Below are positions 1 to 9,421 of a stretch of 64,000 bases of DNA, one piece after another (positions within the stretch are counted from its first letter, which is position 1; every line of letters starts with the position of its first letter). The position numbers and the translations under genes are program-made. A model generated the notes under the pieces. That model was not told the DNA's origin and did not search any database. It saw only the letters and a list, made by a program, of their open reading frames with translations. Source of the DNA: Mantamonas sphyraenae (taxonomy: Eukaryota > CRuMs > Mantamonadidae); contig JAPMXV010000007.1 in assembly GCA_026936335.1 (NCBI GenBank), positions 310,001 to 374,000 of the forward strand. The letters run 5' to 3'.

Positions 1-1874
1 GCTGCGCCACCGCTGCTGGCTCCGGCCTCGTCCACCGTGGGTGGCTCGACCATAAAGTCGGACAACTGCAGGTGCAGTGGAAAGGCAATGGGCTGGTCGA
101 TTTTGACACGGTCCAGAGTCTGCATGTCGATTTCAAAGCGGGAGAGGACGACATGCAGAACGGGGGGAAGGGTCTTGAGCTTGACGCCGCGCTCGCTGTC
201 CTGGTTGCTTCCACAGTGTTCGCAAAACACGGCGTTGTCGCCAGCCATCTGTTCCACAGCCGTGTACTCGGCCAGCGAGTCGACAATGTTGCGCTTTCCC
301 TTGACCACAATCTGCAGGTCGTAAAAGTTTTCGTCGCGCGTGCGTACGTTGCCGCAGTTCAGGCACTTCATCATGTTGGACAGTTCGCCTCGGTACAAAG
401 CCTCCACACTGTGTTCCGCATCCATCTCCTTGGCGCGCATCTTGCCTTCGATGTTGTCGATGAGCACACGTGCAAGCTCCTGCACATCGTGTTGCACAAA
501 CGTCTGCTCGTCGTCCCAGCCAAAGCTGCACGTCAGTCCAGACGTGCTCAGCGACGACACATCTGCACACTGCAGCCGTGCAAACAGCAGCTGGATCTGG
601 TACATGATGTCTGTGCGGTGTGGATCCTGCTGCACCGTGGCCTCTGCTGAATCGTCCTCCTCATCACTGTCCATGCCGCCCGCAGACTTGCCTCCTGCAA
701 CGCCCGTTTCAGTGTCCTCTTCACTGTCGTCTTCTTTCTTCTGGGCCTTGCTCTTGCTGCCAACCTCCTCGGTCGGGTAGTGGTAGATCAACCGTCGAAA
801 CTCGGGTGTCATGTACAGCAGCTGCACGAGTGAGTTGAGGTAGCAGGTGGCACCTTGGTTCTTGAGTCCCACCAGGTCGTTGTCTGGACGTGTTTGTGCC
901 AACGAGTCGTCGTCGTCGTCGAGCGAGTCGTCGCTGTCGTAGTTGAATCGCGACGGCATGGTTTGCTGGATCCAGTTCATGGTGGCCGATGCAGCCTCAT
1001 TGTTGCTGAAAGCGGTGTGTGAGTGTGTATGGTGTGTGTGTGAGTGTGCGGATGATGGGAAGAGGGGAAATGGAGGGAGAAGGGGGCAAGCGGCCGTCAC
1101 GTACACACTCATCGACGTGTTCTCCATGACAAAGTCCTCAAACATGTCTGGGGTGGTGAGACCGTAGCCGCGCAGGGTCTTTGCGTCTTCGTTGCAGGTA
1201 ATGCCCGAGACGGTGATTCGCTGTTCGCTGGGCAGCGTGCCTGTGCTCTCGAACAGGCGCTCCTTTAGATCACCAATCGTGGTCTCCTCCGTCACGTCCA
1301 CCTGGCAGTACTGCACAATGGTGCCAGCCTCCTTGTAACCAATAAAGATGGACATGGAGCCACTGTACAAAGAATGGCGCACACGTGCGCAGGCATGGTG
1401 TCAGCTGCGGCCGGAGAGGGAAAACGGGAATTCGACCCAAACCAAGCACGAACGGCGACTCACAACGAGCCGCTTCCGATGACGCACACGATGAGGACAC
1501 ACAAGGAGACACGGAAAGAGGCCACGGCAAGGGACGCATGATGCGTGCAGGCGAGTCTGTGTCGCACTTACTCTTCGTTTCGTTCGTTGTCGTAGCCGCC
1601 AAAGGGCAGCTGGTTGGGCTCCAAGCGCACGCCTTCCACGGCCAAGCTCTGCTCAAACAGCTCCCCCGGCGTCATGAAGCGTCCGTCAGCGCCCCACTGG
1701 TTGATCTGCGAAAACATGTCTTCGCTGTCGCCAGCTACAAAGTCGCCGTCGTCGAAATCATCCTGTGTGTGGCGCACACGTGTGTCAGCAGTGAGAAGAT
1801 CGCCTCTCGTCGTCGCACAAAAACTCACTTCGCGGTCCGACCACACAGCAGGCGTGTCGCTGTCACCATCAGAG
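1..1874 (-). CDS. Ubiquitin-specific protease (USP7/USP47-like), 3' truncated by window edge
   Basis: Cysteine-type deubiquitinase that removes ubiquitin from substrate proteins. Exons read on the minus strand: 1874-1829, 1762-1572, 1362-1105 and 1005 to beyond position 1; donors GTGAGT, GTAAGT and GTACGT keep phase throughout. The protein has an acidic leader, then a ubiquitin-like segment (begins MSIFIGYKEAG, exon 1362-1105), then the USP Cys box GLKNQGATCYLNSLVQLLY with the catalytic Cys codon at 843-845, then the QHDVQEL box and a CEHC zinc-ribbon half. The His box lies outside the window. The wording around VKGKRNIVDSLAEYTAVEQ is closest to USP7 and USP47. No Met occurs in the first exon: the upstream splice joins in phase to the dioxygenase exon, so this may be the C-terminal half of a fusion. 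If it is separate, the first usable Met is in exon 1762-1572 (MFSQINQW). Confidence 0.85.
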
Positions 1875-2858
1875 CTCTGTGTATGTATATGCATTGGGTG
1901 TGTGAGTGTACATGTGTGTCTGTGTGTGTGTGTGTGTGTCGTACCATTCTTCAAAGGGGATGGCAAGGGCGACGAGTTTGGGTGTGTCCCGCTGGGCGGT
2001 CTGGTCGTCAACGTGCAATGACGTCCACACCACAGGTTGGCTGGACATCTGCACCATGTATGCCCTGCGTGGTGCATCGCTCATGTTTGGATAGGAGGCA
2101 TGGATGACGAGCGGGTTGATCAGCAGTGCCTGACCCTTGGTCATCTCAATGTCCACCGCATGGTTGTTCAGCCAGCCTTCATCGTTGCTTCCTTTCTCGG
2201 TGTCGACGCTGCGTTCGTTTGCTGCCTCCACCCGTTGTCGCTTGTGGTCGGGTGGTTGGTTCGTCGCTTCGCTTTCCTGCGCCGTGCTTGTGCCCGTGCC
2301 AGATGCAGACGAGTCTTCCTGTCCCGAATTCATTGGTACCATGCGCATGCAGCCGTTGTGCACGGTGGTGTCGTCCAGGGCAATCCACAGTGCAATCGTG
2401 GGCTGCGCGTGTGTTTCCGCGTAGTCTGCGTCTCGATGCCATCCAAAGGCACTGTTGGATGCCCCTGGACCACCCTCTGGCTTCACAATGTACTGTTCAT
2501 TGTACAAGAACAGGGTGCGTGTGTTCATGGCGTCGCGCGCGTGTTGGACGAGCTTTGGATCCACCAGTTGTTCAGACACCGACTCGGAGAGCACCTGAGC
2601 ACGTCGCTGGACATACTCTTGCATGTTGGCACTGCTCCTCAGGTGATCCTTTGTTTCTGAATCCAGGTAGCCACAGCACAGAGGGTCAACAACGCACCCC
2701 AGGTCGGCGACAAGATCCAGCTCCTGATCCACACACCACTGACACAGCGTGTCGATCTCCTCGCATGCCTCATCGACTTGTGCCTGCTCCCAAAGGTCGA
2801 CCACTGCAAAGCCGTGGGTGTCCAGGGTCCATTGGTGGGTGGACGGATGAGCAGACAT
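1869..2858 (-). CDS. Phytanoyl-CoA dioxygenase (PhyH) family protein
   Basis: Fe(II)/2-oxoglutarate-dependent oxygenase fold. The start MSAHPSTHQW at 2858 lies 52 bp from the divergent LMBR1 start; an upstream in-frame Met would overlap that gene. The sequence reads FGWHRDADYAETH, with the metal-binding His at 2436-2438 and Asp at 2430-2432. The distal part LLINPLVIHASYPN...RRAYMVQ supplies the second His and the oxoglutarate Arg. A Ser/Gln-rich insert separates the two halves. After the domain (…AIPFEEW) the unspliced frame runs through a Thr-His simple repeat to a stop at 1869-1871. A donor GTACGA at 1944 would instead splice to 1874 in phase and continue into the protease. The substrate cannot be told; family members hydroxylate fatty acyl-CoAs, amino acids or other small molecules. 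Confidence 0.8.
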   Translation of the reverse strand: MSAHPSTHQWTLDTHGFAVVDLWEQAQVDEACEEIDTLCQWCVDQELDLVADLGCVVDPLCCGYLDSETKDHLRSSANMQEYVQRRAQVLSESVSEQLVDPKLVQHARDAMNTRTLFLYNEQYIVKPEGGPGASNSAFGWHRDADYAETHAQPTIALWIALDDTTVHNGCMRMVPMNSGQEDSSASGTGTSTAQESEATNQPPDHKRQRVEAANERSVDTEKGSNDEGWLNNHAVDIEMTKGQALLINPLVIHASYPNMSDAPRRAYMVQMSSQPVVWTSLHVDDQTAQRDTPKLVALAIPFEEWYDTHTHTQTHMYTHTPNAYTYTEL

Positions 2859-2910
2859 GTCGTGATGCCTGCGCCAGCGCCAGCAGCGAAAACGCAACAC
2901 ACCCGACGCG
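2859..2910. promoter_or_regulatory. 52-bp divergent promoter, dioxygenase / LMBR1-like
   Basis: Only 52 bp separate the two start codons, so both 5' leaders and a shared core promoter must fit here or overlap the coding sequences. No TATA box is visible. Confidence 0.45.
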
Positions 2911-5004
2911 ATGCTTCCGTTGCTGCAGATCGACCCCAGCATCGGGTGGTGGTTCATCATCATGATCATCATCATCTTTGCGTTGATCCTCGTGGGCAGC
3001 ATCTATGTGTTGGTGTACTACATGGACGAGGAGGACAAGAACCAAGCCTACTTCCCCAAGGTCGTGGTTGTGCTTGGCCTGACTCTCGCTGCCGCCAACG
3101 TCCTCATGCTTCCCCTGGATGTGGCAAACACCAACGAGCAGGTGGGCCTGGGCATGCGCGACACCTGGCAGGTCATGTACATGATCATTGCCTTTGTCAG
3201 CCTCGTCCTCATCCCCTTTGCCATCTTTTACTACGAGGCCGAAGACTCGGAGAACGAGGGAGTACGTTGCGGGTGAAGGTGGAGAGACAGAAGACAAGAG
3301 GGGGTTTGTGGGAGGGAGGGAAGGCGGAGCTGCGAGGGGGGTGTGTGTTGATGATGTGCTTTGTGTGCTGTGTACCCCACAACGACGCTGACCACGCCTC
3401 GCGGACGACACACAACACACTCGCGCACTCACAGAAGGGCCAGCTTTCGACGGCCATTTTCTACGAGATCATGGCACTGATCATCAGCGGTTTGGCCATT
3501 GGCCTCATGTACGCCTTTCTGGGCTACGCTGACATTCCCGTCACGGTGCTCAACGCCTCGTTCGAGCCTGCCTCGGGCTCCATCGGCTGCGCAAACGTAC
3601 GTCAGGGATTCCTCTCACCGCAAGTCCACCCACAGCCTCGCCAGCACACACACAGGCCCACGGACAGGACAGATGCCATGCCATCGAGACTGGCAGCGTG
3701 TCAGACGGTGTGCATGTCGTGTGCACCCTTGTGCTCCGCTGTGGCTGGCGTGTCCTTGGGTTGGCCAAGTGGATTGCGCGCCCTCCCATCGTGAAATCCC
3801 CTTTTTGCTGACACCCCGCTTTGCGCACGCCATGGCCATGCTGTGTGCCCTTCCACACGTTCATTGGTTGCCATCGTACAGTGCAAGCGTATCTACAGCG
3901 TGCTGACTGTGCAGACCACCCTGCCCGTGTACATTGTGGCCATGCTCAGTTTCGTGGGTACGTTTTCACGCCCCTCTTCCTCCTTTCCCGCTTATGTCGT
4001 CGCTGACCCCGTGTCTGCTGTCCCTTGTCGAATGACTCCCTTGTGTTGTGTGTCCCGACGTCATGTGCCGACGCACACGCTCGCTTTCTCCAAACGACAC
4101 ACCGTTTGCCCACACCCTTGCGCACACCCCCAACACAGGTTTCTTCTTGTTCTGCGTGTTTGGCGGCATCGGCATTGTGGCGCTGCCCATCGACCTGATC
4201 CAGGCCTGGTCCGGCCGTCCCAAGTCCATTGAACTGCAGAGCTACAGCGATCAGCGTCAGCAGCTGTTGAGGCGCACAAGGAAACTGATCGACGTGGGCA
4301 AGCAGTGGAAGGAGGAGGAGCGCGCGGGCAACAAGAGCGCACGCAAGAAGCGCAAGTTTTACAACCGCTTCAAGCAGGCCGTGTATCTGCTGGAACGTGA
4401 CCACGAACACCTCAAGATTGCCTACAAGCTCCGTGGTGGCAACCCGCTGTACTATGCAGCCCAGCTCATTTTCGGCATCATTTCGCTCAGCATCTCCCTC
4501 ATGTGGGTGGTGCACATTGTGGGCTACATGATCATTGGCACCTACTTCCCGCCTGCCGAACCCCTGTTGAACAACCTCTTTGTGGCCCTGGACAGCGTGT
4601 GGGGTCTGTTTGGCACGGCCGCATACGGCACCTATGCTTTCTATCTGCTGCTGGCCGTGGTCAAGGGCAACTTTAAGTTTGGCATGCGCTTCTTCCTCAT
4701 GTCCATCCACCCGATGAAGGTGGGTGAGACCATGATGAACTCGTTCCTGTTCAACACGGGCATGATCCTGCTCTGCTCCATCACCGTCACTCAATTCTGC
4801 ACCGACGCGTTCAACATCTACGCCCGCCTGACCATTGCCGACCTCATTTTCAGCAGTCAGGTCAAGTATCTGCGCTTCCTGCGCTACTTCTGGCAGTACG
4901 GCACCTTTGCCTTTCTGGGCTTTGCCTTCCTCACCCTGGTCTTTCTGCTCATCCGTGGCCCCAAGGACAAGGCCGAGTTTATCAATGACGAGGACAGCGA
5001 CTAA
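2911..5004 (+). CDS. LMBR1-domain (LIMR family) multi-pass membrane protein
   Basis: Predicted 484-residue membrane protein from four exons: 2911-3261, 3435-3596, 3882-3957 and 4139-5004. Donors are GTACGT or GTACG and all junctions keep phase. About nine hydrophobic helices are visible, starting with IIMIIIIFALILVGSIYVLV. The central cytosolic loop is basic and coiled (KSIELQSYSDQRQQLLRR onward), and the C-terminus is short and acidic (FINDEDSD). Family members include LMBRD1, which acts in lysosomal cobalamin export, and lipocalin-receptor-like LMBR1 proteins. Plants and protists carry a single LIMR-type protein of about this size. Family membership is strong; the cobalamin role is inference only. 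Confidence 0.85.
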
Positions 5005-5124
5005 GAGAGTGATGGAAGCGAGTGTGTGCCGCAATGGATGGATGGGTCAACAGTGAGACGTGTTTGCTGGATGCAACGTTGTTGTTTGGTCTTTCCCCCC
5101 ACCCCCCTGCATCACACACACCCA

Positions 5125-6526
5125 TCACAGAGTGCGTGCAAGCGTGTACAGCTTGTCGCCGTTGCCGTTGCTGAGAAAGTAGAGTCGCTCGTGCAGCTCC
5201 GGTGTCAGGGGCGTGTTGAGCATATCCATGCGTGCAAAGTAGTTCATGATCTTCTTGGTCTCCTTGCGGGAGAGGGGCGGGACAGCCACAGTGGCGTACG
5301 AGGCCGTGTCCTCCTCCATGTCCTGCTGCCATTGGGGATCCCTCTTGGGATGGCTGAGGGTGGGGGCCATGATCACGTGGCCGTTGGCAAAGCCATGCTG
5401 CACACACTGACGCAGGGTGTTCACCAGACTCAGGTCTGTGGAGAGAAGCATGTTGCTGTCCACATCCTTGTACTCGCTGATGTCCCACAGGCCATCCGCC
5501 TGATCGATGACCAGTGACACCGAGTACTCGTCGCTTTCGTCACGCAGCTGAGCCATCAATTCACCAAAGACCAGACAGGAAAAGTCCCGCGCACGCACAC
5601 CAAACTCAGCCAGGTGACTCAACGATGGGTTGTCCAATGCCTCCTGGTTGGATTCAAAGGTGCGAGCCCACCGTTCTTGAAACACCTCGGGCAGCTCCTC
5701 CAGCTGCTTCTTCATGGGCAACAGTGCCAACTGGCCCATGTTGGCTTCACGAAGGCCACGCAACAGAGTGCTGCCCACCTCGGGCTGGTCGTACAGTCCC
5801 GTCAGCTTCGATTTGGCAACCACCCCTTCGCCTCCGTTCACAATGTCGTGGCGCACTGTCCAGCGCGGCAAATATGGCCGTGTCAGTGCACACAAATCAA
5901 AAACATCCAAGGGCAAACGTCCCCACACAGGGAAACTAGTGGGCATGGGGAGGGGGCATGCAACTGGATCCAACAGGCAACGAGGGGTGGTCCTCGCTGC
6001 GGACGTAAGGAAGGAAAACAAACGGACCTCGCGGCACTGCAATCACCACTCGGGAATCAGGGTCCCGCCTGCCCGCATGCGTCAGCACATTGAGTGCCTG
6101 CGACTTGCCCGCTCCCCGTGGGCCTGTGACAAGCGTGTTGGTGTTGCCACGTGCGTTGTCCAGCACCCGAGTGATGCACGCTCGCACCAGCAGGCCATGC
6201 GCCTCCGGCAGAGTTTCCAGCTGCTCCTGCAGCTTGCCTGCCAGTCCTTCAGGGAACAACGATGCCACATCTTCGCCTTCCATCTCGTAGAATGATCCCT
6301 GGTGGCTGCTGTCCAGTTGCGTGGGGTCATTCGTGGCAAAGAAGCCGTTGTTCGTCCTCTGCTGCTCGTCCTCGCCCACCGCCAGCTCCGCCTCTGCCTC
6401 TGCTGCCTCCGAAGCAATGGGGCCTGTGTGCAGCTGCTTGTTGGCCACACCTGAGCCTGTCACTGCCCATTGCCATGCCTGTGTGTGCATCCGTGCCACG
6501 CTGCTCTTGCTGCACCGTGCAAACAT
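5125..6526 (-). CDS. DAP3: Mitochondrial small ribosomal subunit protein mS29 (DAP3)
   Basis: GTP-binding component of the mitochondrial small ribosomal subunit. Two exons give 409 residues: 6526-6028 (donor GTCCGT) and 5855-5125. The acceptor at 5856 was chosen because it restores phase and joins VVIAVPR to VRHDIVNGGEG, which matches the family order of P-loop, basic strand, then the LYDQPEVGSTLL motif. The start MFARCSKSSVARM is basic and hydroxylated like a mitochondrial presequence. The P-loop is GPRGAGKS; further blocks are SLVIDQADGLW (Walker-B-like), LSLVNTLRQ and the C-terminal FLSNGNGDKL, all typical of DAP3. It is convergent with the LMBR1-like gene, 120 bp away. Confidence 0.88.
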
Positions 6527-6648
6527 TGCCGAACGAATTGGGGTTGGAGTGACTGCGCCTTCCAAACCAACCCCACTCTCCACTCCGTCACCCACACTTC
6601 TATCATCCTCACCATCCTCATCATCCTCATCATCGACATCCCCGTGCC
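6527..6648. promoter_or_regulatory. 122-bp divergent promoter, mS29 / membrane protein
   Basis: Space between the mS29 and membrane-protein start codons. It contains a CATCCTCAT-type pyrimidine-rich run near 6600-6640 on the plus strand and no TATA box. Confidence 0.4.
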
Positions 6649-7683
6649 ATGTTAAGCAACAGCAGTCGTGACTTTCCCTGGCTGTGGCGTGTGTTTCTGG
6701 CACTTGCACTTGCGTATGTCGTCGCCATCTCCGTGTTTGCTGCAGAGATTGCACAGGAGTTTAACGATGTGCAAACCACCTTTTGGGCCATCCTTATCCT
6801 GCTGATCAGCTTCCACGTCCTTTCCGTGGCCATCACGGGTGTGGTGACGGAAAACCCGTTTGATTTGTGGTTGTTTGTGGCCCTCTCCACACTCTTGTCT
6901 GCGTTTGTCATTGTGCAAAGCATGGACATGGCCAAAGACTTGCATGTGCGTCGAATGGCCGTGGTAGCAACCATGCAGTTCCTCTTTTGGGGCCTGGGGC
7001 TGGTCGTCCAGCGCAAATTCGGCTGGTGGGTCTTTCTCCGAGCCGGCGCCAACAGCAGTGCCCACCTCGGCTACAGATCCTACCAACTGTGGATGACTCT
7101 TCTCAAGCTCGACCTTGTGCTCTCCCTCTGCTCGGGCATTGTGACCTACTTCAGCGCGGCGTTCCCCTGGGTGTACGTGCTTGATTCGGTCCTCATGCTT
7201 CTCAACCTGGTGTGGGCTGTCGTGGGCTACATGGGTGTCAAAACAGAGTCTTCGAGGCTGACACAGGCCTTTCTGGTGCTCTCTGTGGTCATTCCACTGC
7301 GCATCCTGTCTTCCATTGCACTCGATGTGGTGATGGTCTCGCAAGGAGGGCCGTCGGACGAGCGCAACACGCTGATGGTCCAAGTGGACATTGTGCGTGG
7401 TTTGGCCATTCTTCTACGCATGGCCCTCATCGGTGCCACCCTACGTCTGCGTTCGCAGTACGGAAGCAGCATCAGCGTGGTGCGGCGGGATGCCGCCCAG
7501 AGCGAATATGCGGCCATTGATGACACGAGGACATTCTTTGCCAACAGGGCACCCCGCAATGCAGATTCGGTCTCGGGTGGCCTTGCCGTGGCCTCCCATT
7601 TCACCGTGGAGGCTCGCTCCGCCTCACGCGCAGGCGCAGAGAGGAAGGAGGTGCAGCTGTACGGGTCACCCACCGGATGGTGA
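6649..7683 (+). CDS. Orphan polytopic membrane protein (344 aa)
   Basis: Single-exon gene beginning MLSNSSRDFPWLWRVF. About eight hydrophobic helices are visible between residues 10 and 285, separated by short loops. The hydrophilic C-terminal tail of about 60 residues carries a Tyr-containing patch (SEYAAIDDTRTFF). No signal peptide cleavage site, catalytic motif or transporter signature is recognised. Helix number and tail suggest an endomembrane or plasma-membrane protein of unknown function. The start is the first Met of the frame and sits directly after the divergent promoter shared with mS29. Confidence 0.75.
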   Translation: MLSNSSRDFPWLWRVFLALALAYVVAISVFAAEIAQEFNDVQTTFWAILILLISFHVLSVAITGVVTENPFDLWLFVALSTLLSAFVIVQSMDMAKDLHVRRMAVVATMQFLFWGLGLVVQRKFGWWVFLRAGANSSAHLGYRSYQLWMTLLKLDLVLSLCSGIVTYFSAAFPWVYVLDSVLMLLNLVWAVVGYMGVKTESSRLTQAFLVLSVVIPLRILSSIALDVVMVSQGGPSDERNTLMVQVDIVRGLAILLRMALIGATLRLRSQYGSSISVVRRDAAQSEYAAIDDTRTFFANRAPRNADSVSGGLAVASHFTVEARSASRAGAERKEVQLYGSPTGW

Positions 7684-7764
7684 TGCAACAGGGGTGAGAT
7701 GGAGACGGGGCATGGGTGCAGTGTGGCGAGAACAGAAAGTGCGCGATGAGAAACAACCCAGCCC

Positions 7765-9387
7765 ATGTCCTCGCAAGCAGAGGCGCAGGCACACAAGAAG
7801 CGGGCTTTGGAGGCACAATGGCGGTTTGGCAAGATGAAGCTGGGCACGTTGGTGAAGCAGTTGGACCAGTTTCTAGACATTCTGGCTCTGGTGGGCAGCA
7901 CACGTGTCAACACGCTGAATCGAGAAGGGATCGCACGCATCCACAGGTGGACAGAGTATCTGCAGCAGCTGGTGAGCAAGTTGGACAATGTAAAGCAAGT
8001 GCAGGTGCTCAATCAGCGCCTTGCCATGATCACACGTGCACGGCACCTTCAGCCACCGCTCGACGTGTCCTTCCTTGCTGCAGCCGCCCACCACAGTCTC
8101 GCCACGGTGATTCTGAATCCATGCTGCAAACATGCCGTGCGCGAAGGTATGCTCCGAGCCAACCTGGCCATCGGCACGCAACAGCGGCTGTTCTTGGTGC
8201 GAAAAGAGCAGCAGGAACCGAACAGGAATCTCCACGACGGTGTCGACGACGATATCCAAGACGTGGGTGACGATGAGATGGAGAGCGACGACAAGGATGC
8301 GCTGTATGGTGATGACTTGCACATGTGGCAGCTGGTGAGGGAGAGCACGCGGTCGCATGTGAGCCTGGGCAAGGTGAGTGATTACGGGGAGAGTGTTCAG
8401 GAACTGAGCCGGAGGGCTTTGGAAACACTGACAAGAAGTGAGGAAACGTCTCAGGATCTTGGCATTGCATTGCAGCGCAGGGCGGCGACACGGTGCCTGC
8501 TTTCATGGCAGGAGAACCTTGTGCGAGAGGCGTACCGTGTGGAATCGTCGACCAGGGCAAGTGGCACACCACACACCCTGTGTGTTGACTGGAAACAACA
8601 CTTTCGATCGGAATGCATAGCACAACGGTGCATGGGCATGACGATGCACAGGGAGGCAATGTACCGTGTACAAGTGAAACACAAGAGCTGCGAGGCGGTG
8701 GCATCGGATCTGGCATCCACAGCAGGGCGACACGAGACACTGATGCACTCTGTGGCCTCCATGATGGCGTTTGTAGAGTGGGGATGTTCCGAGGGAGAGA
8801 CGGTGCACACGCGAGTGATGGACAAGTTGTTGGAGAGCGACCAAAGCGAATTGGCACGCAGTCGTCTGCTGAGCCTTCATCCGTGGCTGGCGGCGCATCT
8901 GGCACACATACACATGGCCTACTTTGTGTCGTACATGCAAAATCTGATCAACAGGATGCAAGTTCAGGTGTTGGATGTGCTGCATGTGTGGACACATGCG
9001 CTAGGGACAGCCGAGGAAGAAGCCTCGCAATCCGCAGAGACGGCCCTGCCTGGGCTGGTTACGAGCTGGGGACAGATGCTCGACGAGCTCGTGGATGTGT
9101 ACATACGCGTGGCCAATCTGGTGCACTTGCACACAGTGTGCAAACCGCTACGGTCGTGCTTGACCACCGCCACAGGCATGGGACTGTGCACGCGCCTGGA
9201 CATCCCCACACGGACACATGCAGCTCTGCTACTGAGCGAGATCCCCACTCAGTGTGGCCAGTTGGCCGAGGCTCTCCTGGACGCAGCCTGTGTCGACATG
9301 CTTGCCTCGATGCAGGCAGATGCACGCGTGCTACCTCTGGTCGATCTTGCAGCTGAGATTCTGCAATGGTTTGCGTGCTTCACTTGA
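7765..9387 (+). CDS. Orphan soluble helical protein (540 aa)
   Basis: Single-exon gene starting MSSQAEAQAHKKRALEAQ, 81 bp after the membrane-protein stop on the same strand. It is rich in Leu, His and Ala and appears all-helical, with an N-terminal amphipathic segment (KLGTLVKQLDQFLDIL) and a short acidic stretch (DDDIQDVGDDEMESDD). There is no signal peptide, TM segment or recognised catalytic motif. Codon use matches the neighbours, and the frame stays open for 540 codons with a stop 34 bp before the convergent MPP-alpha stop, which supports a real gene. No function is proposed. Confidence 0.7.
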   Translation: MSSQAEAQAHKKRALEAQWRFGKMKLGTLVKQLDQFLDILALVGSTRVNTLNREGIARIHRWTEYLQQLVSKLDNVKQVQVLNQRLAMITRARHLQPPLDVSFLAAAAHHSLATVILNPCCKHAVREGMLRANLAIGTQQRLFLVRKEQQEPNRNLHDGVDDDIQDVGDDEMESDDKDALYGDDLHMWQLVRESTRSHVSLGKVSDYGESVQELSRRALETLTRSEETSQDLGIALQRRAATRCLLSWQENLVREAYRVESSTRASGTPHTLCVDWKQHFRSECIAQRCMGMTMHREAMYRVQVKHKSCEAVASDLASTAGRHETLMHSVASMMAFVEWGCSEGETVHTRVMDKLLESDQSELARSRLLSLHPWLAAHLAHIHMAYFVSYMQNLINRMQVQVLDVLHVWTHALGTAEEEASQSAETALPGLVTSWGQMLDELVDVYIRVANLVHLHTVCKPLRSCLTTATGMGLCTRLDIPTRTHAALLLSEIPTQCGQLAEALLDAACVDMLASMQADARVLPLVDLAAEILQWFACFT

Positions 9388-9421
9388 ATCATGGTCGTTT
9401 CATTGATGGAATGCACACGCG

